Shown: piece after piece, positions 8,348 through 15,754 of the stretch
How positions within the stretch are numbered: the first letter of the stretch is position 1
Layout: every line of letters begins with the position of its first letter
IMG/VR virus record: IMGVR_UViG_3300037041_002244
Coordinates: 1-47,935 of that record
Length of the DNA: 47,935 nt
Strand: one strand, 5' to 3'
DNA from: a virus
The notes under the pieces: generated by a model
What the model was told of the DNA's origin: nothing
Seen by the model: the letters and a program-made list of their open reading frames with translations, nothing else
The model's database searches: none
Program-made: the position numbers and the translations under genes

Positions 8348-9265
8348 TTAGACAATCTTAATGATGTAGCGAACAGGCAAACTGCGCGGTTTATTGCCGC
8401 TGACTTTGCTGTTGATGGTAAACGACCCACTGCCGCCGTCGAAAGCACCTTGTGTAAATGAAGGCAGCGATCCGGCGCTCCACGATCCACCTACCTGCGA
8501 TGTCGTCACGGTACTAGCACTCCACGACACGGTACTGGATCGTGTGTGCGGAAGAATGAGCGGAGATGCCAAAACAGGTGTGAGAACATTGGAAGGTGTT
8601 TCCTCCCAATCTACCGTATGTGAACTGAAACCCCAATCATACGTGCGCTGAATCTCGCCAGTCGTATTTTTGACGTTCATGGATTCAACGTGGTAGTGAG
8701 GTAGTTGATCAACATTCAGAACGGTCTTATCCCACTGAAAACTTGGCCACACCAAAGAAGGTGACGCGCCCGTACCGAAGGTATCCGATGCATGTGTCGC
8801 CGCTGTATGCGCATGAGACAGATCGAGATTGGAACCGTCCATGTCATTCTGACCAACCATCGCGGTATTTGACCACGCGGCGGCGGTTCCGGCATTTGTG
8901 GGCACAGTTCCAATGTCACCGCCACCGGCAGCGCCCGCACCGATCACATAGGATTCGGAAAGGTCAGGCGTATACAAATTATAAAGTGGAGAGTTTGAGT
9001 CATCGATGACCTGACCATTGCAGTAGCGCCAACCCGCTGGTAGCGCCACGGCTCCGTTGTAATCGTACCAAGGAACGATAGTGCCAACGGGCACTGTCTG
9101 AAATGACAACAACGGTGACAAATGCTGCGGCTCAACCGCGCCGTCAGCAATGCATCGCGCTGTAACACACTTGTCTGCCAAGTGCGAATTTTTAACGCCC
9201 TTGAGAGGAAGGATGTCATCATTCACTTGCGAATGCGGGATTCTTGTTTTACTATTTTTTCCCAT
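8348..9265 (-). CDS. Phage tail-collar domain protein (short fibre/receptor-binding)
   Basis: Residues about 58-110 match the phage tail-collar domain: VPVGTIVPWYDYNGAVALPA, then GWRYCNGQVI, then a PDLSESYVIGAG stretch in place of the classic 'PDLRGRF--G-g'. Residues 110-290 are Gly/Ser/Thr-rich with several His (LSHAHTAATHASD, LPHYHVESM), as in fibre tips that bind metals in the core. The C-terminus is NKPRSLPVRYIIKIV, the common ending of such proteins ('PP---v-yiIK'). The first 40 residues have polar heptad-like sequence that may join to the baseplate. The ATG has AGAGG nine bases upstream in a 58-base gap. A role in host recognition is likely from the family. Confidence 0.85.
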   Translation of the reverse strand: MGKNSKTRIPHSQVNDDILPLKGVKNSHLADKCVTARCIADGAVEPQHLSPLLSFQTVPVGTIVPWYDYNGAVALPAGWRYCNGQVIDDSNSPLYNLYTPDLSESYVIGAGAAGGGDIGTVPTNAGTAAAWSNTAMVGQNDMDGSNLDLSHAHTAATHASDTFGTGASPSLVWPSFQWDKTVLNVDQLPHYHVESMNVKNTTGEIQRTYDWGFSSHTVDWEETPSNVLTPVLASPLILPHTRSSTVSWSASTVTTSQVGGSWSAGSLPSFTQGAFDGGSGSFTINSKVSGNKPRSLPVRYIIKIV

Positions 9266-9323
9266 ATGATTTTACCTCTTATGTACACTTCTATTTAATT
9301 GGCAGTGAAAGAGGCTCGGATCG

Positions 9324-11111
9324 CTATTTTGTAATAATGGTATTTTCAAGAACGAGAACGTCAATCTGTGTTCCCAAAAAGCATTTGATTGCATCTGAAG
9401 GTGTCTCAACGATAGGTTCGCCTTGTACGTTGAAACTGGTATTCACAACACAGGGAACACCCGTTTTCTCATAAAATGCTTTGATAACTTCGTAATAACG
9501 ACCGTTGTTCTCTGCGTCCACAGTTTGGATGCGCGATGATCCGTCAACGTGGCAAACCGCAGGAACGAGATCCGGCTTTTTGCACTGCATCGAAATCAAC
9601 ATAAAAGGCGAATCCTTACCTTGTGTATCGAACCACTCTTCAGCGTGCTCTTTCAAAACGGAAGGCGCAAACGGACGAAACTCTTCACGGTGCTTGACCT
9701 TGAGATTGAGAATATCTTTCATGTCTGCGCGACGCGGATCAGCAAGAATTGATCGGTGCCCAAGCGCACGTGGCCCAAGTTCAGACCCGCGATAAAACCA
9801 ACCAACAATTTTACCGTCAGCAATTTGCTGTGCGACGATGTCCGCAAGTTCAGCGTCGGACTCAATAACCGCCTGCTTAACGTAGCGCGATTCAAGATTG
9901 GCGCGATGCTTTTCAATTGCAATATCTATGTCCATTGACGAGTACCACTTGCCGCTTTCAAAAACCTCGCGATTGGATAGCACGGTTTTTGCGCGAGGCT
10001 TGCGAATAATAGCGCCACCGCGCTTAACGCAAGCATTCCCAATCAACATAGCTGCACCAATAGACAGGCCGTCGTCACCGCAGGCAGGCGCGACAAAAAC
10101 ATTATCGAAGAGACCCGACCGAACAATAAAGCCGTTCGCCACACAATTCAAAAACAAGCCACCGGACAGGCAGATGTTTTTATGTGTTGTCAGCGAACGT
10201 GTTTTAGTCAGGTAAGCAATAAGAGAATCCTCCAAAATTTTCTGTACTGTCGCGGCCAATGACGTTGACGTAGTGGACTGCCACTCGTCCTTAATCAACC
10301 AATTTGCGTCTATCTCGCCGCCCTCACCATCCAGTTGGGGATAGCGTGTATAATTTTGTGGTAATTTGAGACCTAACATGGATAGCAAACTGGGAACGGT
10401 CGCAAAGAAAAAATCGTTTTCGGAAGGCCATACAAAATCGCAGGCATGACTATGAGGTTTGCCAAACGCAGCCAAGGCCATAACTTTTCCAGCACCGATC
10501 ACAGAAGGCCAAAAACCCAAATAGTCACAAATTTGGCTATAAAGCAACCCAACTTTAATACTGCTATCGCGCTTCATAACACGGAAATGCTTGCCTGCCT
10601 CAGTAAAATCAACAATGGCATTGGTGGCACCGGACTCGTCCGCAACGTCTAGTGCAACCGAAATAGCGTCATCGTATGGACTCATGAAATATGAATAAGC
10701 ACAATGCGCCAAATGATGCCCAATAAAAACAACAGGGCGATCCACACCGCGATAAGACAAAAGGGAACCCCAAAATTCGGAATCACAGTGCAACGAAAGA
10801 TACAAATCGTCTGTTAAAGGCTGGTCGTTAAAAGATGCTTGCCAACCGTCAGCCGCTCGGTTATACACACTTGATCGTTGCCCTTGTGCGTCACGTAAAG
10901 AGTCGCCGACCCAATTACACACAACAAATACGTCTATATCTTCGATACGGATATTTGCAACATTCAATGCGTAGTCAAAAACAACGGGTGGTACGCCACG
11001 GCACTTTTTTGTGCGTGTAATGCGCTCACTGCTTATCATAGTCAATAACTTGCCGTCGCGCACCACAGCAACGCTACCGTCGTGTCCAAAATTTAGGCCA
11101 ACTACAAGCAT
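9324..11111 (-). CDS. Carbamoyltransferase, NodU/TobZ/CmcH family
   Basis: A full-length 595-residue member. The N-terminal Kae1-like domain carries GHDGS (9-13), the metal-binding HHLAH (132-136), a SGGLFLN motif (316-322) and GDDG (345-348). The C-terminal YrdC-like half begins near 430 and contains GSELGPRALGHRSILADPR and EFRPFAPSV. Family enzymes make carbamoyl-adenylate from carbamoyl phosphate and ATP in one half and pass the carbamoyl group to a hydroxyl of a sugar, antibiotic or modified base. The substrate cannot be read from sequence. All key motifs are present, so activity is likely. ATG at 11111 follows AGGAG by six bases. It is the last gene of a cassette with a GT9 glycosyltransferase and a radical SAM enzyme, which favours a carbamoylated sugar. 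A modified nucleotide is an alternative, since related phage enzymes have been tied to DNA modification. Confidence 0.93.
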   Translation of the reverse strand: MLVVGLNFGHDGSVAVVRDGKLLTMISSERITRTKKCRGVPPVVFDYALNVANIRIEDIDVFVVCNWVGDSLRDAQGQRSSVYNRAADGWQASFNDQPLTDDLYLSLHCDSEFWGSLLSYRGVDRPVVFIGHHLAHCAYSYFMSPYDDAISVALDVADESGATNAIVDFTEAGKHFRVMKRDSSIKVGLLYSQICDYLGFWPSVIGAGKVMALAAFGKPHSHACDFVWPSENDFFFATVPSLLSMLGLKLPQNYTRYPQLDGEGGEIDANWLIKDEWQSTTSTSLAATVQKILEDSLIAYLTKTRSLTTHKNICLSGGLFLNCVANGFIVRSGLFDNVFVAPACGDDGLSIGAAMLIGNACVKRGGAIIRKPRAKTVLSNREVFESGKWYSSMDIDIAIEKHRANLESRYVKQAVIESDAELADIVAQQIADGKIVGWFYRGSELGPRALGHRSILADPRRADMKDILNLKVKHREEFRPFAPSVLKEHAEEWFDTQGKDSPFMLISMQCKKPDLVPAVCHVDGSSRIQTVDAENNGRYYEVIKAFYEKTGVPCVVNTSFNVQGEPIVETPSDAIKCFLGTQIDVLVLENTIITK

Positions 11112-11126
11112 AAAGCACTCCTGAGT

Positions 11127-11360
11127 TTAGTCGCAACGTCTGAACGACTTATTTTGAAAAATAGGAATTGAGCCATCTAAGGTTGGTTCAGGATTAAACT
11201 CGGCAAAGCAGTCAACAGTAAGCGTTGAAGCAACGTCGTTAGTTACCATAACATGTCGCCGCCACATGAGAAAAACTTCGTCAGGCATCACAGGCACAGA
11301 CTCCACGTATAGCATTGTGTATGCGTCGCGAGGGCTGATCTTAATTACTTTTACTTTCAT
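11127..11360 (-). CDS. Small protein between radical SAM and carbamoyltransferase genes (77 residues)
   Basis: Unrecognised. It runs from MKVKVIKISPRDAYTM to a basic KSFRRCD end. The ATG at 11360-11358 lies six bases after AAGGAG and inside the last 20 bases of the radical SAM gene, so translation of the two is linked. It has two cysteines, one of them the second-last residue, a DVASTLTVDCFAEF strand pair and a basic MWRRHVM patch. Size and position would suit a peptide substrate or a small partner of the radical SAM enzyme, but there is no leader/core layout or repeated Cys/Thr motif to prove it. It might equally be a binding subunit or unrelated. Confidence 0.72.
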   Translation of the reverse strand: MKVKVIKISPRDAYTMLYVESVPVMPDEVFLMWRRHVMVTNDVASTLTVDCFAEFNPEPTLDGSIPIFQNKSFRRCD

Positions 11361-12234
11361 GCTGCGCTCCTTTTTTGCAAGGATGTGTAAACGGAAATGC
11401 ACGATAAAATAGCACTGCGGACTGCCAATCCGTGTCCAAAAAATTGAGCGTGTTAGTGTCACACAAATGAGGCATACAAGGTATAAGTTTCCCCGTGGGG
11501 GTGACGTCTCCGCAAAAGCCAAAACATGCATAACTCGTGCAGGACACACCTAAGCCTTGTAACTTTTCACGAGTGTCTTCAGAAAACAACGATGGGGGTA
11601 AAAAACCACAGGTGTCAACGGAAAACGAAAATCTCTCTTTTTTTAGAAATGTAAAAACGGACAAAACGTGGTGCTCGTCAAAACTAGCATGCGTACCAAC
11701 GTCCAAAGCAACACGGAGTGCGTTTATACCAAACAAGTCACGACAAATAGGCAAGTAAGCTAAGTCGTCCAATGTTGTACACGTTGTCAAAGTAAGCGAC
11801 ATAAGAGGGCGTATCGAATTTCCAAACCTACCCCGCAACAAAGTAGACATGTTGGCGTGGACCATATCTATTATTTTTTTGTCTTTCTTATACAAGACGG
11901 AGTTATTCCAAACTAGATAATTTCGATAATCCTTGCCATGCGCAGACATGTCAATGTCTGCTAACTGCTGAACTGCGTCAGTACAAAACAAATTTGAAAA
12001 AAGACGAAATTGATCAAAGTAAAAACGGTTATCCGCCATAAATTGCATTATCGGTATAAAATGTGGTGCCATCATGGGTTCGCCGCCCAAAATACCAAAT
12101 TCGCGTTGTCCCTGTTTAAGCGCGTGCTGAAAATAACGAATAAAATCGTCCGCGCTCATGCTCACGTTCTCATTACAGGGCATGAAACAAAAAGAGCAAT
12201 TGTTAGGGCATTGCAGAGTTAATAAAAAATTCAT
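11341..12234 (-). CDS. Radical SAM enzyme with SPASM/twitch-like cysteine-rich C-terminus
   Basis: A 297-residue protein opening MNFLLTLQCPNNCSFC. It has the radical SAM cluster cysteines C9, C13 and C16 (CxxxCxxC) and the GGEP motif at 50-53 that binds the methionine part of SAM. The C-terminal part has C232, C237, C241, C253, C258 and C286 with the pattern CFGFCGDVTPTGKLIPC, as in SPASM or twitch domains that carry an extra iron-sulfur cluster. Known relatives modify peptides, proteins or small molecules by radical chemistry. I chose ATG 12234, which overlaps the stop of the preceding gene as ATGA; an upstream reading would give an N-terminal extension absent from the family pattern. Weak own ribosome site, so coupling to the upstream gene is likely. 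The substrate is unknown. Confidence 0.88.
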   Translation of the reverse strand: MNFLLTLQCPNNCSFCFMPCNENVSMSADDFIRYFQHALKQGQREFGILGGEPMMAPHFIPIMQFMADNRFYFDQFRLFSNLFCTDAVQQLADIDMSAHGKDYRNYLVWNNSVLYKKDKKIIDMVHANMSTLLRGRFGNSIRPLMSLTLTTCTTLDDLAYLPICRDLFGINALRVALDVGTHASFDEHHVLSVFTFLKKERFSFSVDTCGFLPPSLFSEDTREKLQGLGVSCTSYACFGFCGDVTPTGKLIPCMPHLCDTNTLNFLDTDWQSAVLFYRAFPFTHPCKKGAQHESKSN

Positions 12235-12518
12235 AGAGGCACACTCGCAATAAAATGACGCGTAATAGAATTTACATTCAATTCCACAGAACAGGGCAAC
12301 GCATAACACTTTCTAGCTTCTACCCACCATGTTTCCAATAAGGCCAAAGCGTAGCTATAAGTTTCCAGGGCTGTGCGGCGCACGTCAGGAGATGGATCAC
12401 GTATTAGAGCGTAGGCTTCGGCCTTGAGATGCAAGGCATACGTGTACTCCAATAATTGGTCCTGAGTGCAACGAACGTCCAAAACATAGGGCGCTGATAC
12501 CATAAAGTCACCCCTCAT
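12231..12518 (-). CDS. Small helical hypothetical protein in modification cassette
   Basis: A 95-residue, mostly helical protein rich in Leu, Ala, Tyr and Arg (LLEYTYALHLKAEAYALIRD, then TYSYALALLETWWVEA). No motif recognised. It starts at ATG 12518, overlapping the glycosyltransferase stop (ATGA), or at ATG 12503, which gives 90 residues (MVSAPYVLD...). Both starts sit after the same GGGGTGACTTT sequence because this site is duplicated. Its stop overlaps the start of the radical SAM gene. Tight overlap on both sides suggests a cassette-specific helper or substrate-recruiting protein. That is inference; nothing in the sequence names a function. Confidence 0.7.
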   Translation of the reverse strand: MRGDFMVSAPYVLDVRCTQDQLLEYTYALHLKAEAYALIRDPSPDVRRTALETYSYALALLETWWVEARKCYALPCSVELNVNSITRHFIASVPL

Positions 12519-12530
12519 AAAGTCACCCCG
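12501..12530 (-). repeat. Tandem 15-base duplication of a ribosome site plus start codon
   Basis: Two copies of the same 15-base unit (GGGGTGACTTTATG plus A or G) lie head to tail, at 12530-12516 and 12515-12501 on the minus strand; 14 of 15 bases agree. Each copy contains a GGGGTGA Shine-Dalgarno-like sequence and an ATG seven bases later. As 15 is a multiple of three, both ATGs are in the frame of the same gene. The first copy also codes the last residues of the glycosyltransferase. Confidence 0.9.
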
Positions 12531-13381
12531 TTTATTACACGTATGATCTCTCCTAGCATGGCTTCGTCAAGATTCATGGCTTCAGCATTTTCGTCAAGAA
12601 AACCATGAAATCTATTAGGAATGTAACTCCGAGGGAAGCCCGGACGTTGAAACGTATTGTAAAATTCGTAACCGATATTTTGCGCATACGTCGAGCCGAG
12701 AATGGAAACGCCTTTTTTTTGAAAAGCTGCGCCGATATGCGCCAAGGAACTGTCAACACCAACAACAAAATCACAAACACTAACGATGGCAAACAACTCA
12801 CGCAGCGTGAACTGTTGATTCCAAACATTCTTGCAGTCAATAAAGATATGAGAACAGTTTATAAAGCCGACCTTGCGTGACTCGTTTGCGATTGTTTCCA
12901 CCGTAGCTTTTAGAAGCGAACGGTTGGAATTATCACAGGTAGCTACGACAGCGCCAGCACCATAAGGCTGATAAGCGGCTATGATGTCGCGCTGTGTTTC
13001 TTTTTTAACATGTGCTAGTAATTGTTTTGCCCATGCGATCTCATCGTTATGCAAAAACAATTGAGGCTGGCGAGAAGGCAGTGGCACGTCACCGTTAATC
13101 AAGAAGTTGAAAGAATCAATCAAATGATGCTTTTGGTTGTAGTACAAATGACTGTGATAAGGTTCTGGATGTAAAAAATTACCATAGCGGATAACGTCGT
13201 CCCACAAATAAGGATGATCTAGTTTATAGCATTTTCTGACGTAAGGGTTGTGCCAAAATACGTCAGGCCAAGAAGAAATGACGATTAACTTTGAGTTTGG
13301 ATGATTAGTAGCAAAAGATCGTAGTGCGGGCGTTGCACAAATCACACGACCAATGCCACCGTCTATCTGAATAATATTCAT
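12515..13381 (-). CDS. Glycosyltransferase family 9 (heptosyltransferase-like)
   Basis: A 288-residue protein with both GT9 signatures. The N-terminal loop is GGIGRVICATPALRSF (8-23), followed by KLIVISSWPDVFWHNP. The C-terminal sugar-nucleotide site is ELFAIVSVCDFVVGVDSSL (195-213), then AHIGAAF and a GVSILGST strand. The Asp and His in that motif (D210, H215) are kept. Family members transfer heptose or related sugars from ADP- or other nucleotide donors, usually to lipopolysaccharide. At 288 residues it is a little shorter than typical bacterial WaaC/WaaF proteins of around 320-350. There is no membrane segment. ATG 13381 follows GAGG. In this phage context the acceptor may be a fibre or a host glycan; sequence does not decide. 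Confidence 0.86.
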   Translation of the reverse strand: MNIIQIDGGIGRVICATPALRSFATNHPNSKLIVISSWPDVFWHNPYVRKCYKLDHPYLWDDVIRYGNFLHPEPYHSHLYYNQKHHLIDSFNFLINGDVPLPSRQPQLFLHNDEIAWAKQLLAHVKKETQRDIIAAYQPYGAGAVVATCDNSNRSLLKATVETIANESRKVGFINCSHIFIDCKNVWNQQFTLRELFAIVSVCDFVVGVDSSLAHIGAAFQKKGVSILGSTYAQNIGYEFYNTFQRPGFPRSYIPNRFHGFLDENAEAMNLDEAMLGEIIRVINGVTL

Positions 13382-13398
13382 GAGTATAAAAACCTCAA

Positions 13399-13950
13399 TT
13401 AAGCGTCGATCACCGTAGCAAAAGCCGCCTTCGTATTTTTGAGATACAGATATATTTGTTTGACCAAATTTGTATTTGTGTCGGCGTAAAGAGCGTCAGT
13501 AGAAAAATACTGTTCCCAAGACCAGTGATCCGTCCACGATTCAATAGTTTCATAATCGAAACTAGCAGCGCACCGACTAACATAACGCTCTTGTGAAACG
13601 TCGTAAAATGTTTGCCCACATGCCACGGTCCAAAACTCCCATTTTGTACCAATCCATTTTGCAACGTGATCTTCATAGTCCAGCCACTCGCCTTCAGGAG
13701 AGTCGCCAACAAACCACATATCATCAATGTTACGCTGTTCAATAGACGGCGGGATATCCCGTTTACCTAATACTCTTTGAACAGGTGCGCCGCTTCCGAT
13801 CATAAATTCTTTATGCGCCAAAAACTCAGCGGACTTCGACGCGTCAGCATAGATGCGTAGAGAAAATGCGACGCATCTACTCATTTTATCATAACGCACC
13901 ATGTCAATTATGCTGTAGGTTCCGGGAGCTAAGTAGTTCAAGAAAGCCAT
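13399..13950 (-). CDS. Hypothetical protein, 183 residues, aromatic-rich
   Basis: Unrecognised. It begins MAFLNYLAPGTYSIIDM and is notably rich in Trp and Tyr (WLDYEDHVAKWIGTKWEFW, SWTDHWSWEQYF), as sugar-binding proteins and fibre tips often are. There is no signal peptide or membrane span. ATG 13950 follows AAGGA by six bases. It lies between the glycine-rich putative adhesin and the GT9 gene, 17 bases upstream of the latter. It may belong to the fibre tip group or to the modification cassette. Both readings are inference. Confidence 0.74.
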   Translation of the reverse strand: MAFLNYLAPGTYSIIDMVRYDKMSRCVAFSLRIYADASKSAEFLAHKEFMIGSGAPVQRVLGKRDIPPSIEQRNIDDMWFVGDSPEGEWLDYEDHVAKWIGTKWEFWTVACGQTFYDVSQERYVSRCAASFDYETIESWTDHWSWEQYFSTDALYADTNTNLVKQIYLYLKNTKAAFATVIDA

Positions 13951-13961
13951 GACATTTCCTT

Positions 13962-15713
13962 TCAGCCAGAAGTATTACACCATACGTTAAATTTGAGGCG
14001 CACAAAACCGCGTGTGCCTATATTTCCTGTTGCACCTGATGCACCTGTTCCGCCAAGACAACCTGCGGCACCTCCGGCTGCCGCGCATCCGGCAGCGCCG
14101 CCGCCAGGAACTCCGCCGGAGTTTCCGGCGAAACAGGTGCAGCAGAAAAGGTTCCAACAAGCGTTGCCATAGGTATAGCATTCGGAAACCCCGGATGCTT
14201 TGCCGCCGCCACCGCCGCAGCCGCCCGCGCTTCCGTACCCACCATTACCTCCGGTACCACCGTAGCCACCACAGCCACCGCCACCGCTGTTGCCACCCGC
14301 ACCGCCAGTGCCACCCGCACCGTAACCACACCATCCGGCTGCGCCTGTACCGCCTGCTGTGCCGGTACAACCACCGGGACACGTGCTAGGACATCCGGCT
14401 GCGCCGCCTGCGCCGGGACAACCTGCAAGGCCCGGAGGTGGCGGTGTTGCTGCTGTATCGTGGGATAATTGGGCATGCCAATAATTCAAACTCGGCCCAA
14501 ACCCGTTGCAATTACACGTACACGTACCCGCACCCGCTCCGGGTCCACTATAAGCATTTAGTCTACACCCCGACTGATAGTAGACGCCGCCTGCGCCACC
14601 TGAGCCAGCGTTTTGTCTATAAATAGCACCACCAAGCACATCAAAGGAGCCACCACAGCCACCCCAACTCGAACCGCTGTACGAGTAGCACCACCCGTAA
14701 CCGGCGGTGCCATTACCACAAGGACCGTAACCGGCGGCACCGCCAACAGCACAGGCTCCGATGAACATGGAGCTACCACCACCGCCACCCCATTTACCAC
14801 CTGCGCCACCTGCGCCACCTACAGGATAACACGCCCAGGACGAACCAGCGCCGCCGCCGCCGCCGCCGCTACCCGCGTACAGTGCCGACCACGAAGACGC
14901 GCCGGAGCCGCCTGCGCCGCCGTATACATATCCCGTTGAATAGTAGGCGGGACACCCACCACTGCCAGCGGCTCCCGCAGAGTTCGTTCCCGGACTTATA
15001 GTATAATTTGCGGCCGCAGCGGGCGTACTACCTGCGGATGCTACACCGCTACCTGTGCCACCCGTGCCACCTGCGCCGCCAGGAAAAATGCAGCACATAA
15101 CACCTGCGCGACAAATATATGAAGGGCATCCTGACGCGCCACTACTAGCCGTAGACGATCCACTATTGTAAGCCACGCCCGCCGAAGGTGCGCCGCCTGT
15201 ACCGCCACAACCAACACAGACTGAAAAAGTTTGCGCACGTAATGCGGAAAAACAACACGGTGTCCCCCCTAAATTCGTTGTGCCACTGCAACCACCTGCG
15301 CCGCCTTCGCCGCGACAGCCGCCACAACCGCCGTAACCGCCGTTACCACCGGGACCACCGCACCCTCCGCATCCTGCGCAACCCGAAGCGCCAGAGCCGC
15401 CGCCGCCACCTGCGGAGTTAGCATAGTAGGCGGCGGGAGCCAAGGCGTGATAGCTACCCAAACCGCCTGCGCCACCCGTGCCACCCGTACCGCCACAAGC
15501 GCCACAACCGCTAGTTCCACCTGTACCGCCGCGCCCGCCACCGCCGCCACCGGAGCCACCGCCACCGCCACCGCCACCGCCAATACCCCATACACAAAGA
15601 GGGTCTTGCTCCACAAGTGTCTGCGGTGACACCCAAGTGTTATCCGTTGTGTAATCGCAGCACAAGGATACTTTGCGCAACCTTTTCATAAAAACCATTG
15701 GAGTAAAATGCAT
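13962..15713 (-). CDS. Glycine- and cysteine-rich tail-fibre adhesin-like protein
   Basis: A 583-residue protein. After a roughly 40-residue N-terminal segment with ordinary composition (LRKVSLCCDYTTDN), it is dominated by Gly runs (up to nine in a row) broken by Ala, Ser, Thr, Tyr and about 44 Cys in all. The last part ends GTRGFVRLKFNVWC, like the 'G--G-V-V-Y' end of glycine-rich phage fibre domains. Gly-rich runs of this kind form polyglycine-II bundles in the receptor-binding adhesin gp38 of some T-even phages, and that gene also lies right after the long fibre gene, as here. So an adhesin at the fibre tip is the best reading. The high Cys content is not usual for those adhesins. ATG 15713 has TAGGAG six bases upstream. 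The long G-rich DNA would give spurious reading frames on the other strand, which I ignore. Confidence 0.85.
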   Translation of the reverse strand: MHFTPMVFMKRLRKVSLCCDYTTDNTWVSPQTLVEQDPLCVWGIGGGGGGGGGSGGGGGGRGGTGGTSGCGACGGTGGTGGAGGLGSYHALAPAAYYANSAGGGGGSGASGCAGCGGCGGPGGNGGYGGCGGCRGEGGAGGCSGTTNLGGTPCCFSALRAQTFSVCVGCGGTGGAPSAGVAYNSGSSTASSGASGCPSYICRAGVMCCIFPGGAGGTGGTGSGVASAGSTPAAAANYTISPGTNSAGAAGSGGCPAYYSTGYVYGGAGGSGASSWSALYAGSGGGGGGAGSSWACYPVGGAGGAGGKWGGGGGSSMFIGACAVGGAAGYGPCGNGTAGYGWCYSYSGSSWGGCGGSFDVLGGAIYRQNAGSGGAGGVYYQSGCRLNAYSGPGAGAGTCTCNCNGFGPSLNYWHAQLSHDTAATPPPPGLAGCPGAGGAAGCPSTCPGGCTGTAGGTGAAGWCGYGAGGTGGAGGNSGGGGCGGYGGTGGNGGYGSAGGCGGGGGKASGVSECYTYGNACWNLFCCTCFAGNSGGVPGGGAAGCAAAGGAAGCLGGTGASGATGNIGTRGFVRLKFNVWCNTSG

Positions 15714-15754
15714 CTGAGACTCCTATGTCGCTTCTATTTTACAACACAATCAGG

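Noticed and set aside
8062-8490. Longer reading of the 91-residue gene, starting at 8490
   Set aside because: Overlaps the end of the tail-collar gene and lacks a ribosome site; ATG 8337 has AAGGAG.
9266-9323. 58-base gap after the carbamoyltransferase as terminator or promoter
   Set aside because: No stable hairpin with a T-run and no consensus promoter; it only holds the ribosome site of the tail-collar gene.
11127-11549. Longer reading of the 77-residue gene, starting at 11549
   Set aside because: The extra 63 residues overlap the radical SAM gene in another frame; the ATG at 11360 has AAGGAG at a good distance.
13962-15713. G/C-rich repeated DNA that looks like a satellite or CRISPR-like array
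   Set aside because: Repeats are glycine codons with irregular spacing and no constant unit or spacer; a start, ribosome site and fibre-type C-terminus support one protein.
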